DNA of 64,000 bases, taken from positions 2,612,501 through 2,676,500 of the forward strand of contig BSBM01001026.1 of NCBI GenBank assembly GCA_027924585.1. Direction: 5' to 3'. Positions within the stretch are counted from its first letter, which is position 1; every line of letters starts with the position of its first letter. Shown here piece by piece: positions 1 through 11,952 of this stretch. This DNA comes from Larix kaempferi. Its lineage: Eukaryota > Streptophyta > Pinopsida > Pinales > Pinaceae. The notes beneath the pieces were generated by a model that ran no database searches, was not told the origin of the DNA, and saw nothing but the letters and a program-made list of their open reading frames with translations. The translations under genes were made by a program, and so were the position numbers.

Positions 1-2110
1 TACTAATCCATTTATCTTTTTGTTGTTGAGATTTTTTATTTTTTCATACTTGGATCCCGCTCGACGCACCTGTGCAGTTTTGTGCCTGCTTCACTATAAC
101 TCTGACTCACTTTACCTTCAAGCATCTTGCGTCGCTGACGCCTTTCACCCACTTACAACTTGAGTCATTAATGCACTTCCAGCATGTGCAAAGCACATCA
201 CTAGGCTTCCAACACTTTGGTGTACACTTGCAGGGCGCATCGCCCTTCAAAACTTGGTGCATAGGCTTAAATATCCCAAATTGATTTTGGCTTGGTTTGT
301 TGAGGTCTGTATTTTGTCTTTGACAGTCACAAAATCTCCTAGACACAATGTTCTTTGTATTTTGCTTGTTTTTGAAGTTTAGAGTCTGATTTGGGTTCGA
401 GCTAGTCAAGCGAGTGTCACTCCTGTCGTGGGAAATTTCAATCCCTCGTGAGTAAATTTAGTCTTGTGTCTCCCTCTCAATTCACTTGATTAGTTCACTT
501 TGACTTCTTAGCCCTCAAATAGTTAGCTGTTGTGATTTTTGCAAAATATTTAGTGTGATTTTGTGTGTTGTATGGAGATCTTGGGTGATTAATTTTTTGA
601 GAATTTCCAATTGATTGAAGATTGCAGTAGAAAATATTCTCTAGTTTTTTGAATTAAGGTTAAAAGAGTGGCATAATTCTCAAATTCATTGAGTACATTA
701 GTGTGAAAATCAGAAGTTTCCTTATTATCTCCATTTCGAGTACATTACTTGGAATTGTTGCAAAGAGTTTTTCAAGTTTTGAAATAATCGTTTAAGAACC
801 TTTGAAAAGCTAAAAATTATCAATGCTTATGGTTTCTTGGTTGTAAAAAGTCCCTTTTTATTTCCTTGAAACTTTTAAGCACATTTAGGCCTTCTTAAAG
901 TATTCCAAAAGTTGGTGAAAGCTCTTATATTTTTTATTTTCTCTCCACTTCTTTTTTATTCTCATTTCAGAATTAGAGTTATTGCAATCAAAATGGAATT
1001 TTGTCTTTTCATTTTTTCTCATAGGTTTGCTTAAGTTGAAAAGAAAAAGAGAAAAATATTTTCGATTTGGTGTGTTATTTTATTTTTTTGTTGGATTACT
1101 TGAAAGAGTACTTTTTAGTCTTTTGGTTGATTTGGAGAAAGAAAGTAGAGGTACTTTGTTCATTTTGCTATCGGAAAAGAAAATAATTTTCCCTCCCTTA
1201 TTTAGTTTTCATCGAAAAGAAAAAACGAAAGACTTGCATTTCATATAGATTAATTTTGCTTCTTGTTTAAATTCCAATTCTACACTTCATGCATTCACCT
1301 AACCATACAAGATAAAATCAAGCAGTAGCCTAGGTTAAAATTGTATAGAAACTCGTGTTCTATGTTAGAGATGTGTTCCAGCATCTTAAAACATAACAGC
1401 TATTGTTATTTTCCTGCACTGCATCCCGGGGGCTTGTAGTTCTTGCACATGCCAGTTGGTATATCAAACGACCTTTCACGTACCTTCAGGTATATAGAAA
1501 TATACTTCACATACTCGGAAGTATATCAGAAGGCTCATTTTGTACGATTGTGCATTAGACAACACTCCTACAAATTGGAGCTCCCACGTACCTTGAGTAT
1601 ATTGGGAGACCCCACTAGGATTTCTGAAACCATCCAAGTTAACCATTGGCCGTCTTGGCGTGGCAATACACCGAGAACAATACTTGGGGAGCTACTACAA
1701 ACATACTTCCAGGTAGTCGGGTTATACGGTCAGAGGTACGGTCCCAATCCTCCCTGGTTAGTGCTCTGAAATATTGGGACGAGTATAACTGTTGGACCTT
1801 GTAGTATATCGTGAGTTGTGACGCCTTGATAATCCTGTGAGGTTCCAAACTTTTGAATCCCATCTATCACATATTTTTGCATGTGGCTTTAACTTGAGTA
1901 GGTCTTGAAGTCCGTTTTTTCTTTTAGGAGACTTTTAGGAAAAGATTTATTTTATCTTCCCTGGCTGAACAACCCTTAAGGAGATCCTGTAGAATATTAA
2001 ATTTGCCACGTAAATATCCCCTTAACCAGGAGGAGAACTCAGGAGCAAGCATGGATTAACCTACAACATATGAATCATGCGTAAAAGGAACTTCTACCTT
2101 TGAATCAGGA
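1..2110. other. Gene-free AT-rich lead-in to gypsy G
   Basis: I recognise no coding domain here. The short open frames have no motif and biased AT-rich composition. From position and strand it is probably the LTR and/or untranslated leader of the Ty3/gypsy gag that starts near 2111, but I could not find a convincing primer binding site or LTR boundary. A more GC-balanced stretch at 1420-1800 holds a 108-codon open frame of unknown meaning. Confidence 0.4.
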
Positions 2111-3396
2111 TTGAATTACTCTCCTCATGTAAATCCACCCATCACTGATCCTACGGGACCTTTGTTGGTGGAGAAACCTCCTTCGTATGACACATCTTTT
2201 CATCACTCGCTTGAAGGTAACCCTGGAGCCACCGACTGGATTTTCAGTCGACCCCAGGATGACCTGATAACAACTGCTTTTGGTCCAACTACATCGTTTT
2301 GGGACACCCCTTTAGGTCATCATGTTTCCGATTTTGGTTCACTTTTGAAGGTGGAAACTCCACCACGACGGTTCCCTCACTGATGTATTCCTAACCAGAT
2401 TAGGTGCCAGAGTTTTCCTCCAAGACCCGATTTGGAAGTACCAGTTCCTGAACAACATTCCCCTAAACATTATTTGTCTTTTTCTTCACAAGGAATATCC
2501 ACACTCGTCATGACCACTTATGGACCAAGCCAACCTTTTTTCCCATCTAGTACGCCTCAAAATCATTCATCCTTTTCTACACCTTACTTGACCCCAACAA
2601 CTGGAGGGAAACATTCAACTTCTATTAACTTTATAACTGGAACAACACCTCCACCTAAAAGTTTGAGTGGAGTTTATCCTCTAGTTAGTAGTCAACATAT
2701 GATTATGGGTCAACCTAAAATCAGTGGTCAACATATGATTACTAGGAATACTCCAATAGGTGGAAAATATTCAACTGGGGGGCAACCCCTAGTTAGTGGA
2801 AAAAATCTAACTAAGGGGCACCATCCAATAAGGGGACAACACATGAGCGAAGGTTATCCTTCACACATGAACTATAATATGGTTGCAAGTTCACTCCCAG
2901 CCATGGGAAAAACTACATGGGGACATCAAATGGGGGGACCATCCACTTGGAACCAACCCCCATGGGGGCATACATACCTGGGTAATAGTAACATTGTTAT
3001 AGGTCAAAAGTATCCAGGGAATCTTTTTCCTGGATTACCCTATCCCAAAAATATGAAGACCCCATGGGGGAATCATGATGATCCACCGAATGGACCTACA
3101 ACCGGTGGACCACCCCCCACCCCCAACACCTATCCTGCCTCCTCCCCCACCACCTATCCCACCTCCACCACCTCCAACCGGAGGACCCCCGTACTTTGGC
3201 AGTAGACCCCCTTACTCCAGAGGAGGCCCCCCTTCAATTCCACCGCCTAATCCAGGAGGAACACCTCCATATGGACAACACTCTATGGGAGGACCTTACG
3301 ATCATTCGATCCATAGTCCTACCAGTACCTAGATGCCTTATCAATATTATCAGTATCCACATCCAAACAGATAGTTACCATTTCTGGTTACACTAG
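2111..3396 (+). pseudogene. Gypsy G gag, low-complexity N-terminal region
   Basis: Open frames at 2111-2383, 2432-3205 and 3075-3332 encode a Gly/Pro/Ser/Thr/His-rich protein with loosely repeated short peptides such as GGQPLVSG, ISGQHM and GGKHST, then a polyproline run (PPPPIPPPPPP) and Gly-Pro repeats. It lies directly upstream of a recognisable Ty3/gypsy gag core on the same strand, so I read it as an extended disordered gag N-terminus. At least one frame change (near 3100-3200, inside the polyproline-coding repeat) and several stops break it. The function of such an N-terminus is unknown to me. The assignment to gag rests on position, not on a domain. Confidence 0.5.
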
Positions 3397-3464
3397 ATCT
3401 GCTAGATCTGTCACATTTGACTAATGACCCCATTCAACATGGTATAAATTAGCTCGCTGTTCCT

Positions 3465-4442
3465 GTGAAGTTACCATCAGACATCCCTAAGTTTGACGGA
3501 AAACTTGGTGAGGATCCTAAGAACCATGTAATGACTTATCATTTTTGGTGCTCCTCCAATTCCTTAATGGACAATTCTATCTGTTTGAGGATTTTTCAAC
3601 AAACCCTTACTGGTACTGCCACAAAGTGGTACGTCGAGTTGCCACCACACTCTTTTTTTGATTTTAGATCTTTAGCTATGGCCTTTTTGACTCATTTTCA
3701 ACTACTGATCCGCTATGAAACATACATGGATATTTTGACATCCCTCCGACAATCCACCTCCACTCAAATTTATGATCATATTCATGAGTGGAGAAGGAGA
3801 CACCATCTCATTAAATCTCCCATTCTGGATCAACTACTTGCCGATTGGTTCACGAAGTCATTACTACCCATCATAGCTAAATATGTGGCTATGGGAGGGG
3901 TCATTACGGAAGAATAAGCTATCTCACGTGCTCAGTATTTAGACCTTATTTGCGCTCAATCTAGCACATTATACGATATCATTCCTAATGCCCCACGCCC
4001 TACACATGACCCAAAAAAACCTCTGACGGGATCACACATCGATGGCATCATTGGTTCCATTCATTCCCATCCTACTACCCAATTAGGTGGATCACAAAAC
4101 CACCACAGTTTGAATCCATCCTTGAAACAGGATGGAAACAACACCAATCGATCACCTAGCCCTGCTTCCACTACGGAAGTGAATTCAGGTCAATTTGCTT
4201 CACCTCAAAAATCCAATGGAAAAAATAAGAATAAAGGAAAATCCAAGAAGTATTCTAACCAGCAGGAGCCTAAAAATAATACCGATGACACAAAACAAAA
4301 ACAAAATGTCAAATATCCTTGCTTATTATGTGGTGATGATCACTTCATGAAAGAATGTCCACATCCCGAAGAAGTGAAAAAATTTCTTAAGGGAAACCCC
4401 ACACCCGTAGTTTTAACTGATCCCTTCCCCACACAACAATAG
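3465..4442 (+). pseudogene. Gypsy G gag core and zinc knuckle
   Basis: The 150-codon frame 3465-3917 matches the Retrotrans_gag pattern: a PKFDG start, then TGTATKWYVELPP and a FRSLAMAFLTHFQL helix, as in capsid domains of plant Ty3/gypsy elements. After a stop near 3916 the frame continues as a Ser/Asn/Lys-rich linker to a zinc knuckle at about 4318-4360 reading CLLCGDDHFMKEC. That is CX2CX3HX4C, one residue shorter between Cys2 and His than the usual CX2CX4HX4C. In a live element this would be the capsid and nucleocapsid of the virus-like particle. It is broken by in-frame stops and is non-functional. Confidence 0.75.
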
Positions 4443-4649
4443 TAAATGGTTGCACAACCACCACCTCCTTCTCAAGGAGAATCGTCCACAACCGCTCATG
4501 TTCTCATGATGTGCAACAAAATGATCAACTTATCTACTAGGTCATGTACATAGGACTATATTTGTGACAAGGAATCTAACAGAGGTAATAATGAAAAATC
4601 CTATGCACATAAATCCAGTATTCCTTCACCTCAAGGTCCTCTAATCATA

Positions 4650-5225
4650 GTGAAACCTTTACCAGATACAGTATTGCATCTGCCAAAGAGAAAAATTCAA
4701 AAAGCCATCTTCAACCTTAACGCCCGGGCCGCTCAAAACTACAACATTGTAGAAGATCTAGTCCAGGCCCCATGTTCTATGTTGATGCTAGAAGTCTTAC
4801 AAAACTATCCCAATCATCATAATAATATGGTATCTGCTATAGAAGTAGTAGATCTCGATTCCTCCAACACCATCTTGTTCAAAGAAGAGAATTTCAAGCC
4901 GAGGCTTTCCCACCAATTAGCATTTCAAATCATTACCAACGTTTCTAGGAAAAATATCCATCATACTATTTTAGACAAAGGAGCCTCTACTTTGGTTATG
5001 TCGATATCCTACTGGTGAGCCATCGACTCTCCTGATTTGAACCATTCCCCCACTACATTGAAAGCATTCAACGGACGTGGATTTCAACCCCACGAGCTGT
5101 TACAATCCTTAGTCGTAGAGTTGGGAGGTAATACTGTTTCCATTAACGTGGAAGTAGTCACCACCCCATTGGATTATAATTTGTTACTTGGTCGAAATTA
5201 GTTCTATGCCATGAACACGCTTGCA
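4650..5225 (+). pseudogene. Gypsy G aspartic protease (inactive)
   Basis: The frame from 4650 leads into a retropepsin-like region. The catalytic loop reads LDKGASTLVMS where active plant elements have a D-S/T-GAS loop, so the residue after the Asp is Lys. About 60 residues later comes the typical C-terminal motif LDYNLLLGRN followed by a stop and then FYAM, as in many plant Ty3/gypsy proteases. Stops after ISYW (about 5016) and after LLLGRN (about 5199) interrupt it. It follows gag in the expected gag-pro order. The altered loop and the stops make it inactive. Confidence 0.65.
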
Positions 5226-5930
5226 TCATCTGTATTTTGCATTGTGCAATTTCCCCATCAAGGGAGAATTGTCACTATCGACTGGTTATATTTTTGTACA
5301 CCAGACACCACTACTCATCCTGTGGATAATGTCCCTCTCTTAGGACACTCTTCGCAAATATATGAGAGTGTGGGGGTAGGAATCCTTAAATATTCATCCC
5401 TCATGGAAGTCTTTCCAACATTGGATCCCCCATCCCATGATGCCACGGTGAACATGATCTCATATATAATCCCATCCTCTTCCAACTCGATCGGCTAATG
5501 GATTGTGCCCGATCTTAATCATATGGATTTGATTGGAGATGTGATGCCTCTCAGCCCTACTAAAGCCACTTATGAGGCCATCCAATTAGCACCCAATTTA
5601 CTGGATGCTCACTCTTCAGTGGCATCTAACCCAGGTTCTCTTCCACCCCGATGGAACTCATCCCTACCATCACCTCATCCTCTACTCCATACTTTTCATT
5701 TTGATGAATCAATCATGGATATTATGAGCTTGGATGAGCCCCCATGGGAAGAACTGCATCATCGATCGTCCTTCCTTCCTCATCTAGACATGGTATAGAA
5801 CGACATACATACTATTGTTTCACTAGATGTCTTCCCGTACCCTCAATCTCCTATCCTCACCTAGGATACGGTAACTGAGGGGAATTTGGAAAACATCATG
5901 CCTACTGTTGACACGGTTATTTCTGGTATG
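5226..5930 (+). pseudogene. Gypsy G sequence between protease and lost RT
   Basis: Two open frames (to 5498, and 5505-5798) continue on the gag-pro strand and encode a Pro/Ser/His/Asp-rich stretch with no domain I recognise. In plant Ty3/gypsy elements a linker of this sort precedes reverse transcriptase, but no RT follows. Instead the sequence changes character at about 5915-5940 into the leader of ORF A. So the G element is truncated here, by an insertion or a deletion; I found no target duplication. Confidence 0.4.
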
Positions 5931-6620
5931 GTTAAAATATTTTGAATGATATAAGTGAGGTTATAGGGCTGTGTCTCTATGAATTGTTTTCATATGACCA
6001 ATAAGTAATGAAGAAATGTGAAAAGAGGTAAGTGCCAAGTCCCAAGAAGAGAAGTCTCATGTGATTGTGATACTAAAACCAAATCAATTTAAAATAAGAG
6101 AATAGACCTTTCTGCAAAAGGTTTCATAAATCGACGACTCACAGTTAAACATGAACAAGATCTGCGGTTGATAAGGACTCCACTTAGCAAAGATGCAGGT
6201 TATATAATGGTGAAGGAAATAGGAGAAATGACCGTTGGCATGGGGTAAAACGAGGAAAGGATCAACGGTTGATGATCAACAGGTGGAAGATCAACGATTG
6301 ATGTTGATTTCGCGCCGTGAACAAGCGCGAACGATGATAGTTTTAGGTGGTAGCGAAATCTAAATTGCTTACCACGTGTTGACACAAGAATATTTAACTG
6401 GATGAAAAGTGGTATAGAAAAACTACCTCGCACGGTTGAGATACCACTTTGTTGGGGTTTATAAAAGGACAAGCACGTGCAAGACAAGACATTTGTCATT
6501 TCACTCCTAAAAAATCGGATGTCCCACACACAATTGGAAGCCGATGAAGAAATATTTTCCAAGTCACATATTGCCAGGTAGGCCCCTGATTTCCTGGAAA
6601 TGACTAAGTATTTTTAGAAA
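5931..6620 (+). promoter_or_regulatory. Leader and promoter candidate of ORF A
   Basis: A gene-free stretch just before ORF A. A TATAAAAG box lies at 6460-6467. Between 6261 and 6330 are clustered inverted repeats: ATCAACGGTTGAT (6261-6273), a related ATCAACGATTGAT from about 6290, and CGCGC/GCGCG arms at 6311-6329. A possible mini-intron starts at TTGCCAG/GTAGGC near 6577 and ends at TATTTTTAG just before the ATG at 6621. The TATA box suggests an LTR or internal promoter; the intron is conjectural because it would be only about 40 nt. Confidence 0.4.
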
Positions 6621-9600
6621 ATGGAAGAGCAAGGTGAATTGGAACTTCAAAATAAAGAAGTTGACAAACTAGAGGAAGTTTTTGAGGACAGCGAGGGAGA
6701 TGTTTTTGATACTATCTTGTCTATTGGTTCGGTTAGTGAGATTAAGAATAAGTTGAGGGATTTACAAAAGTAGGGAATGGATGTACATAATGTTCATAGG
6801 TCTTGTTTTTATTAATTTTGTCCAGAAAAAACCCTAAATTTCATGGATTTCATCTCTTGGTGTGTAATGAATTATTCCCCTGTTGAAAGGGTCATTATGG
6901 AGTCAAGAAGGTGAAAAATACTTTGTTCAGTCAATTCCACCATCGTTGGAAAGTCATTAGAAGTCCCGCAATCGTTTTCTCAGAACCCTTAAGATTTTGC
7001 AGAAGAAAATTTAATTGACCTCTATAGACACTCTACAACTGAAATTAGACAGGCCTTCTTATAAAAAATCCTTAAACCCGATACCTCAATTGACGACTTA
7101 CCTTTCCCTTTGGACATTACCCTGTTTAACAAAAATTCAAAGTTTATCCTTTCATTGCTCAGTAAGTTTTTGGGGTTGAATGATGACAAGGTTGTACCAG
7201 ATGTCATGTTAGGTCTGTTTTTTAGATTGAGTTCACCTCCATTTGAAAATGAGTCCGGTCAGTATTCTTAACTTAAATTTGATGAATTCTTAGTTGAGAA
7301 TATCCATACTCAACTAGTGAATTTCCACACGACAAAGCATTTCATATTTCAATCTTAAATGATGAAAATGTTTTTATTTTCTAATGAAGAAAATATACAG
7401 TTTCCTGAGGTAGTTTTCACAGCTAATATTAAAAACAATATGTTCAATTATATGAATCTCATAATGGCAGAGGTATACATAACTATTTATCAAGAAAAGC
7501 TTCCTAGATTTTTTCCTGATATGAAAGATGTGTTGCAATTCAGTCCAAAGAAAAAAGTTAGTGATCGGTTCCTTTTGAGGGAACATACTGTTATCAGACT
7601 CTTTGGTTTTTTCCATGAACCGTATATCTTACCTGCTTTCTTAACTCCAAGAGTCTTCGCCTTGGAATTTATCAGACATAAGCTTATTGTGGAGAATGAA
7701 CATTTCTTAAGTTTTAAAAAGGCTTATGATATCAAATTCCCTTTGAAAGTTGGTCCATTCATTGTTAAAAACAAAACTGGTGTCCTAGTGGTAGCATGAC
7801 TTTGGCAGGAAATGAAATTTAAGAAATATTCTAGTATTAACTATGATCTGCATCATATAATATCACAAAGAAGGAAACATAATAAAAGCAAGGATTTTGA
7901 CCATCAAGAGGTGGAAGGATTGGCTGAAAAAGCTAATCTTTTACAGTATGTGTCAGATGCAGAATTTTCTGACAATTTACAGTCAAATCCTCCTGCATTA
8001 ACAAAAAATTCAGCTATGTTGGTGCCCACTTCCACCAAAGTTGAGATTTCCAGTAAAAGAACCCTTTCTGAAGTCATAAATATGGAGGTAGAATAACAAG
8101 GTACAACAAAGAGACTGAAATTAGATTAGGGGAAATAAATAGTTTCAATGGAAAGTAAGAAGGAAAAGAAAAAATTAAAAATTCAAAGTTCAGATATCTA
8201 GGTACATGAGCACAGTTTTTCCGAAGCAAAAGAAGCTGGTTCTAGTGACAAATACCAATCCAGAACTGATTTATATATCAAGTATGGTCAAGAAAAAAAG
8301 GCTTCTTATGTGCAATCCAATAAGATTTTTCCTAAAGTCAGAGATATATCAGATAAAGAAGTTTCATTGAAAACTGTCAGAGATCATGCAAATAATACTT
8401 TAAATTTGGCAGTGGATTCTAATGAAAAGGTCACTGAACTGAAAATTAATTTGCAAAAGATACCAATTCCAGATAAGATTCATTTACATAGGCAAGCTAG
8501 AGAAGTGATTTACACAGATTTGATGAAGGCTACTTTGAAAATTTCAAAGTTTCAATCTACAGTGAGTAGATTAGAAACTCAATTAAAAAAGGAAAAAATG
8601 AAAATAAGGCCCACCAACAAAAAATATAGAAGTTACATCTTGATCTGGTGGAAATGGATATCGAGCCTAGTAAAGGACAGGCCACTAAAAAACTTTTGGA
8701 TGAGAAGGAAAATACAATCCAGTTGCTCAAAAAGAAATTAAAAATCCCAGCCACATAGTTAATTCAAGCATTTGAATTAACAATATTGGAACAAGAAAGA
8801 GAAACTCTCTCTCAGGAGTTGGATGACAGTGAAGAAAAATTGCTTAAATTCATAGAGCAACAAATAAATTGGGACAAGGAAATATCTAATTTTACAGCTC
8901 AAATTGAAAGTTTAAAAGAGAAGCAAGCAGGTGCAGCAAAACAAAGGAAAGAAACAGGGAAAGAGGATGTAGAAACAAGCACAGAGAGGTTAATTCAAGC
9001 TATGTACCAGGTTAGTCTTAAAGAAGAGGAAATTAAGGGATTGAAAGTGGAAAATAAGAAATTAAGTGAAGAGATTGAGAAAAAGGAAGAAGAGAAGAAT
9101 AAGTTTGAAAATAAAAATAAAGAATTGCTTGAAAAAAATGAGAAATTAATTTCATAGGTGACAAGACAAATCCCATTGAAAGGTGCCAAACATTTGGTTT
9201 GAGATTCGATAATAGCCGAAGCTGCGAAATTCAGACCATATCTGAATTTTATGAAGAGTAAAGAAACAATGGTAATCGAAACTATACAAAGCTGTACAGT
9301 CATGAAAGAAATTCTGGACAAAAAACCAAAAGAAACAACCCATAACACAGTTGATTTTCTCAATACTTTATCAGAGGAGGATTTGAAGACATTGATTATC
9401 AAAAACATAATTATAGTTATAACTTGAGCTAGGAGGATTATTGGGAAACATCACCATGTTGAAAGTGTCTAGGCAAAGGAAAACCAAATGATGCAGTAGG
9501 TTAACTCTTTCAAAAACTTGTTTACATATTTATTTCAGAAAGGACTCCCTTCCTTTTGGGATGGAGAAAACAAATTAATTTCTCAAAACGATTATAAATC

Positions 9601-9800
9601 CTTAATGTTCCAAATTTGAATGGAACATCAGAAATTTGAAGGCATGACTCAAGTTTTAACAAGGAAAATAATAATATATAAGCTTTCAACAGATTTTGAG
9701 ATACTGAATCAATTAAAAATGAGAGGATCAAAATTGCCTCCTATATCTTATGTGGATCACATGGAAATGAAAGTACTAGTCAAAGAGATGACAAGTTATG
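6621..9800 (+). pseudogene. ORF A, coiled-coil ORF family member, first part
   Basis: Unknown protein. I chose the ATG at 6621 (MEEQGELEL) because the same frame runs through 7359-7799, 7812-8096 and 8310-8741, broken by about a dozen stops. Near 8600 the sense frame shifts by one register and continues through 8786-9157 and 9620-9800. The first half is a globular region with IRLFGFF (about residue 330) and FPLKVGPFIV, comparable to YIRIWGS and FSLKLGPLVI in ORF B. The second half is strongly heptad-like, rich in Lys/Glu/Leu (for example LKEEEIKGLKVENKKLSEEI), so a long coiled coil. No membrane span or signal peptide is apparent. A 27-kb insertion begins at 9801; the last 24 codons lie at 37071-37141. 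Confidence 0.6.
9796..9800. repeat. Left target-site duplication TTATG
   Basis: TTATG directly precedes the TG of the LTR at 9801 and is repeated at 37066-37070, directly after the CA that ends the partner LTR. It marks the insertion point of the 27-kb block inside ORF A. Confidence 0.85.
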
Positions 9801-10384
9801 TGTTATATTTTTGATAATTTCATTCAATATTATCTAGGATCACTAAGAGAATAACAAGCACAACATAACAATCACAAGAGACAATGGACACAAAGCATTT
9901 CACCAGGGAAAACCAAGAAGGTGAAAAACCCCGCAACTTCCTCAGAGATAGAATAAGCCCCAATACAAAGATCACAAAGATCAAACAAAATATAGATGTC
10001 TCCAATAGCTACTCCTCCTCCACTTTTTCGCACTCCTCTCTCTCAACTATGCGATTTGGATGAGTGAGTGAATGAGTAAAATGAGAGAGTCACACTCTCT
10101 ATTTATACAACAACTTAACTTGCATTTAACCCTAATTGGGACGACTTCCTAAGGAATCCTAATAACCAATCCACATGACTCATATAGGGATGACCCCACC
10201 AAGGTGGTCTGATAACCCATCAAATATAGGTTACGACACTTACAATGTAACTTGCGACACTTATACAAATGACGAAACTTCCAATCGGAGGAATAATACA
10301 TCTCCGTTGGGGATACAATAAAGTACAAATGTAATACATACAATATACAAGTGAATATCTTCCGAAGTTAAAAATACATCAACA
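9801..10384 (-). repeat. 3' LTR of the copia 1 composite
   Basis: A 584-bp repeat starting TGTTATATTTTTGATAA and ending AAATACATCAACA. Its partner is at 32017-32313 plus 36773-37065, split by a younger insertion. By eye there are roughly 20 differences in the first 295 aligned positions, so this is an old insertion. On the minus strand it is preceded by a purine run, AAGAGGGAG, the expected polypurine tract, which makes it the 3' LTR of a minus-strand element. Confidence 0.9.
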
Positions 10385-10400
10385 CTCCCTCTTAACTAGG
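10385..10400 (-). promoter_or_regulatory. Polypurine tract of copia 1
   Basis: The minus strand reads TTAAGAGGGAG immediately before the LTR start TGTTGATG. A purine-rich tract abutting the 3' LTR is where plus-strand DNA synthesis is primed in LTR retrotransposons. Confidence 0.6.
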
Positions 10401-10675
10401 AAGGTATTCTCTTGACACAGGTCATCAATACATGTAGGCACAAGTCTTCAATTCTGGAGTTGGATCATCATCACTGGATCACAAAGCATCATCGTCACTG
10501 CTGCTGTACTCATCATCTGATCACTGGTGCTATCTCTCAATTATTCTTGTCATAGGAAGTTCTACAGAGCTAACCCTTTTTCATGCTAGATGTAGGCATA
10601 GCCTCCTGTAGGTCTTCATCATCTTTGCGAGCGGGCCGTCCTGTGGAATTCTCAGGGTTGATTATGTGCATCAAC

Positions 10676-11080
10676 AAAACCTCGAAAGAGCATCCTAGGA
10701 CTGATTACGAGCTTACTGCTCAACCTATAGGATCTCCCAGGGAGCTATTACATGTGACCTCCACAAAACCTTAAAAGAGAATCTTACGACCTGCAATATC
10801 TCTAAAGAGCATTCCAGGAATTTTACGTGCCCAACACAACCTGCGGGATCTCCAGGACTGATTACATGTGAACTCCACAAATCCTTAAAAGAGCATCTTG
10901 CGACCTGTAAGATCTCTAAAGAGCATCCCAAGACTTTTACGTGCCCAGCACAACCTATGGGATTTCTAGGATTGATTACATGTGAACTCACAAAACATCG
11001 AAGAGCATCCCAGGGATGATTACGAGCTTACTGCTCAACCTAGAGGATCTCCGAGGGTTGATTACATGCTTTTGCACAAC
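10676..11080. repeat. Minisatellite of about 113-bp units in the copia 1 3' region
   Basis: Four successive units start near 10676, 10764, 10877 and 10990. They share AAAGAGCATCC, GATTACATGTGA and CAACCT..GGATCTCC phrases. The first and last units share a variant (GATTACGAGCTTACTGCTC) that the middle two lack, so the array may have grown by duplicating the middle type. It lies between the copia 1 RNase H stop and its 3' LTR and has no coding meaning. Confidence 0.7.
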
Positions 11081-11084
11081 TTGT

Positions 11085-11310
11085 ACACGGCCATGGAGTA
11101 TCATCCTGATACTCATGATCACACTGATCATCTTCGCATGGAGCATCATCCTGATGCTCATGATCATACTGATTATCATCATGCAGTGCATCATCCTGAT
11201 GCACATCATCATCACATGATCATCCTAATCATCATCATAGCATAGTATCATCCTCATGCATATAATCATCACATGATCATCCTGATCATCATCATACTGA
11301 ACATCATATG
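11085..11310. repeat. Short-period ATCATC/GATCAT array
   Basis: A simple-sequence region built of CATCATCCTGATGCTCATGA-type units and ATCATCATC runs, with many GATCATGATC-like self-complementary bits. The open frames across it (His-rich on one strand, Met/Ile-rich on the other) are artefacts of the repeat. Confidence 0.75.
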
Positions 11311-11409
11311 GAGAATTGTCCTGATGCTCATCACACAACACTTACATCCACAGCCATGGGAAGGATCCTCCTACACCATGCTTGGAATGGATCCTGCAAA
11401 TGTGTCCCA

Positions 11410-11952
11410 TCACTTCCTCCTTGAAGTATCTTCTATCTGAAGAACACCAAGCCTCTCTCTGAAGTACTTGAACTTCACTCTGGCTAGTGGTTTGGTCAAC
11501 ACATCTGCAATCTGCTCATCTATCGCAACATACAGGAGCTTCACTGCTCCTCTCTGCACCATATCCATGATATAGTGATATTTGATCTCGATATGTTTTG
11601 AATTTTCATGGAACAATGGGTTCTCTGACAACTTCACACAACTTTGGTTGTCACAGAAGATACAAGTAGCATCCAATTGGAGATCAAATAAATCTGATAG
11701 TAGCTTCCTTAGCCATATTGCCTCGCAACTGGCCGAACAAGCTGTGACATACTCTACTTTGTCTATACTCAGTGCTACACAGGATTGATTCTTGCTAAAC
11801 CAAGAGATCACATCTGATCCCATACTGAAGCAGCACCCTGAAGTGCTCTTCCTATCTGCAGCACTGCATGCCCAATCTGAATCAACATAACCCTCTAGGT
11901 TAAACTTTTGATTCGCATCATACTTGAGCCCATAATCAATCGTACCCTTCAA
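11410..11952 (-). pseudogene. Copia 1 RNase H and polyprotein C-terminus
   Basis: A 180-codon frame with the Ty1/copia RNase H signature: YVDSDWACSAADRKSTSGCCF, then the region that is normally SSAEAEY but here is degenerate (SIDKVEYVTACSASCEAIW), then FCDNQSC, HIEIKYHYI and ADVLTKPL. It cleaves the RNA of the RNA/DNA hybrid in living elements. A stop at about 11953 separates it from the RT in the same frame. The terminal codons overlap no LTR; about 1 kb of repeat-rich 3' region follows before the LTR. Confidence 0.85.

Noticed and set aside
1443-1769. 108-codon open frame at 1443-1769
   Set aside because: No motif, no partner on either side, and an overlapping frame on the other strand; likely chance in a less AT-rich stretch.
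6621-9800. ORF A as a host gene
   Set aside because: Its relatives B and C are attached to gypsy integrases through a conserved spacer, so the retroelement origin is more likely; no intron-exon structure typical of a host gene is seen.
11085-11310. ATCATC repeats as a CRISPR-like array
   Set aside because: Simple-sequence repeats without spacers, in a plant retrotransposon.
11400-11415. TG at the minus-strand end of copia 1 RNase H (TGATGGGACAC after GGAGGAAG) as the 3' LTR start
   Set aside because: The real LTR is at 9801-10384, proved by its partner at 32017-37065 and the TTATG duplication; the purine run here is coincidental.
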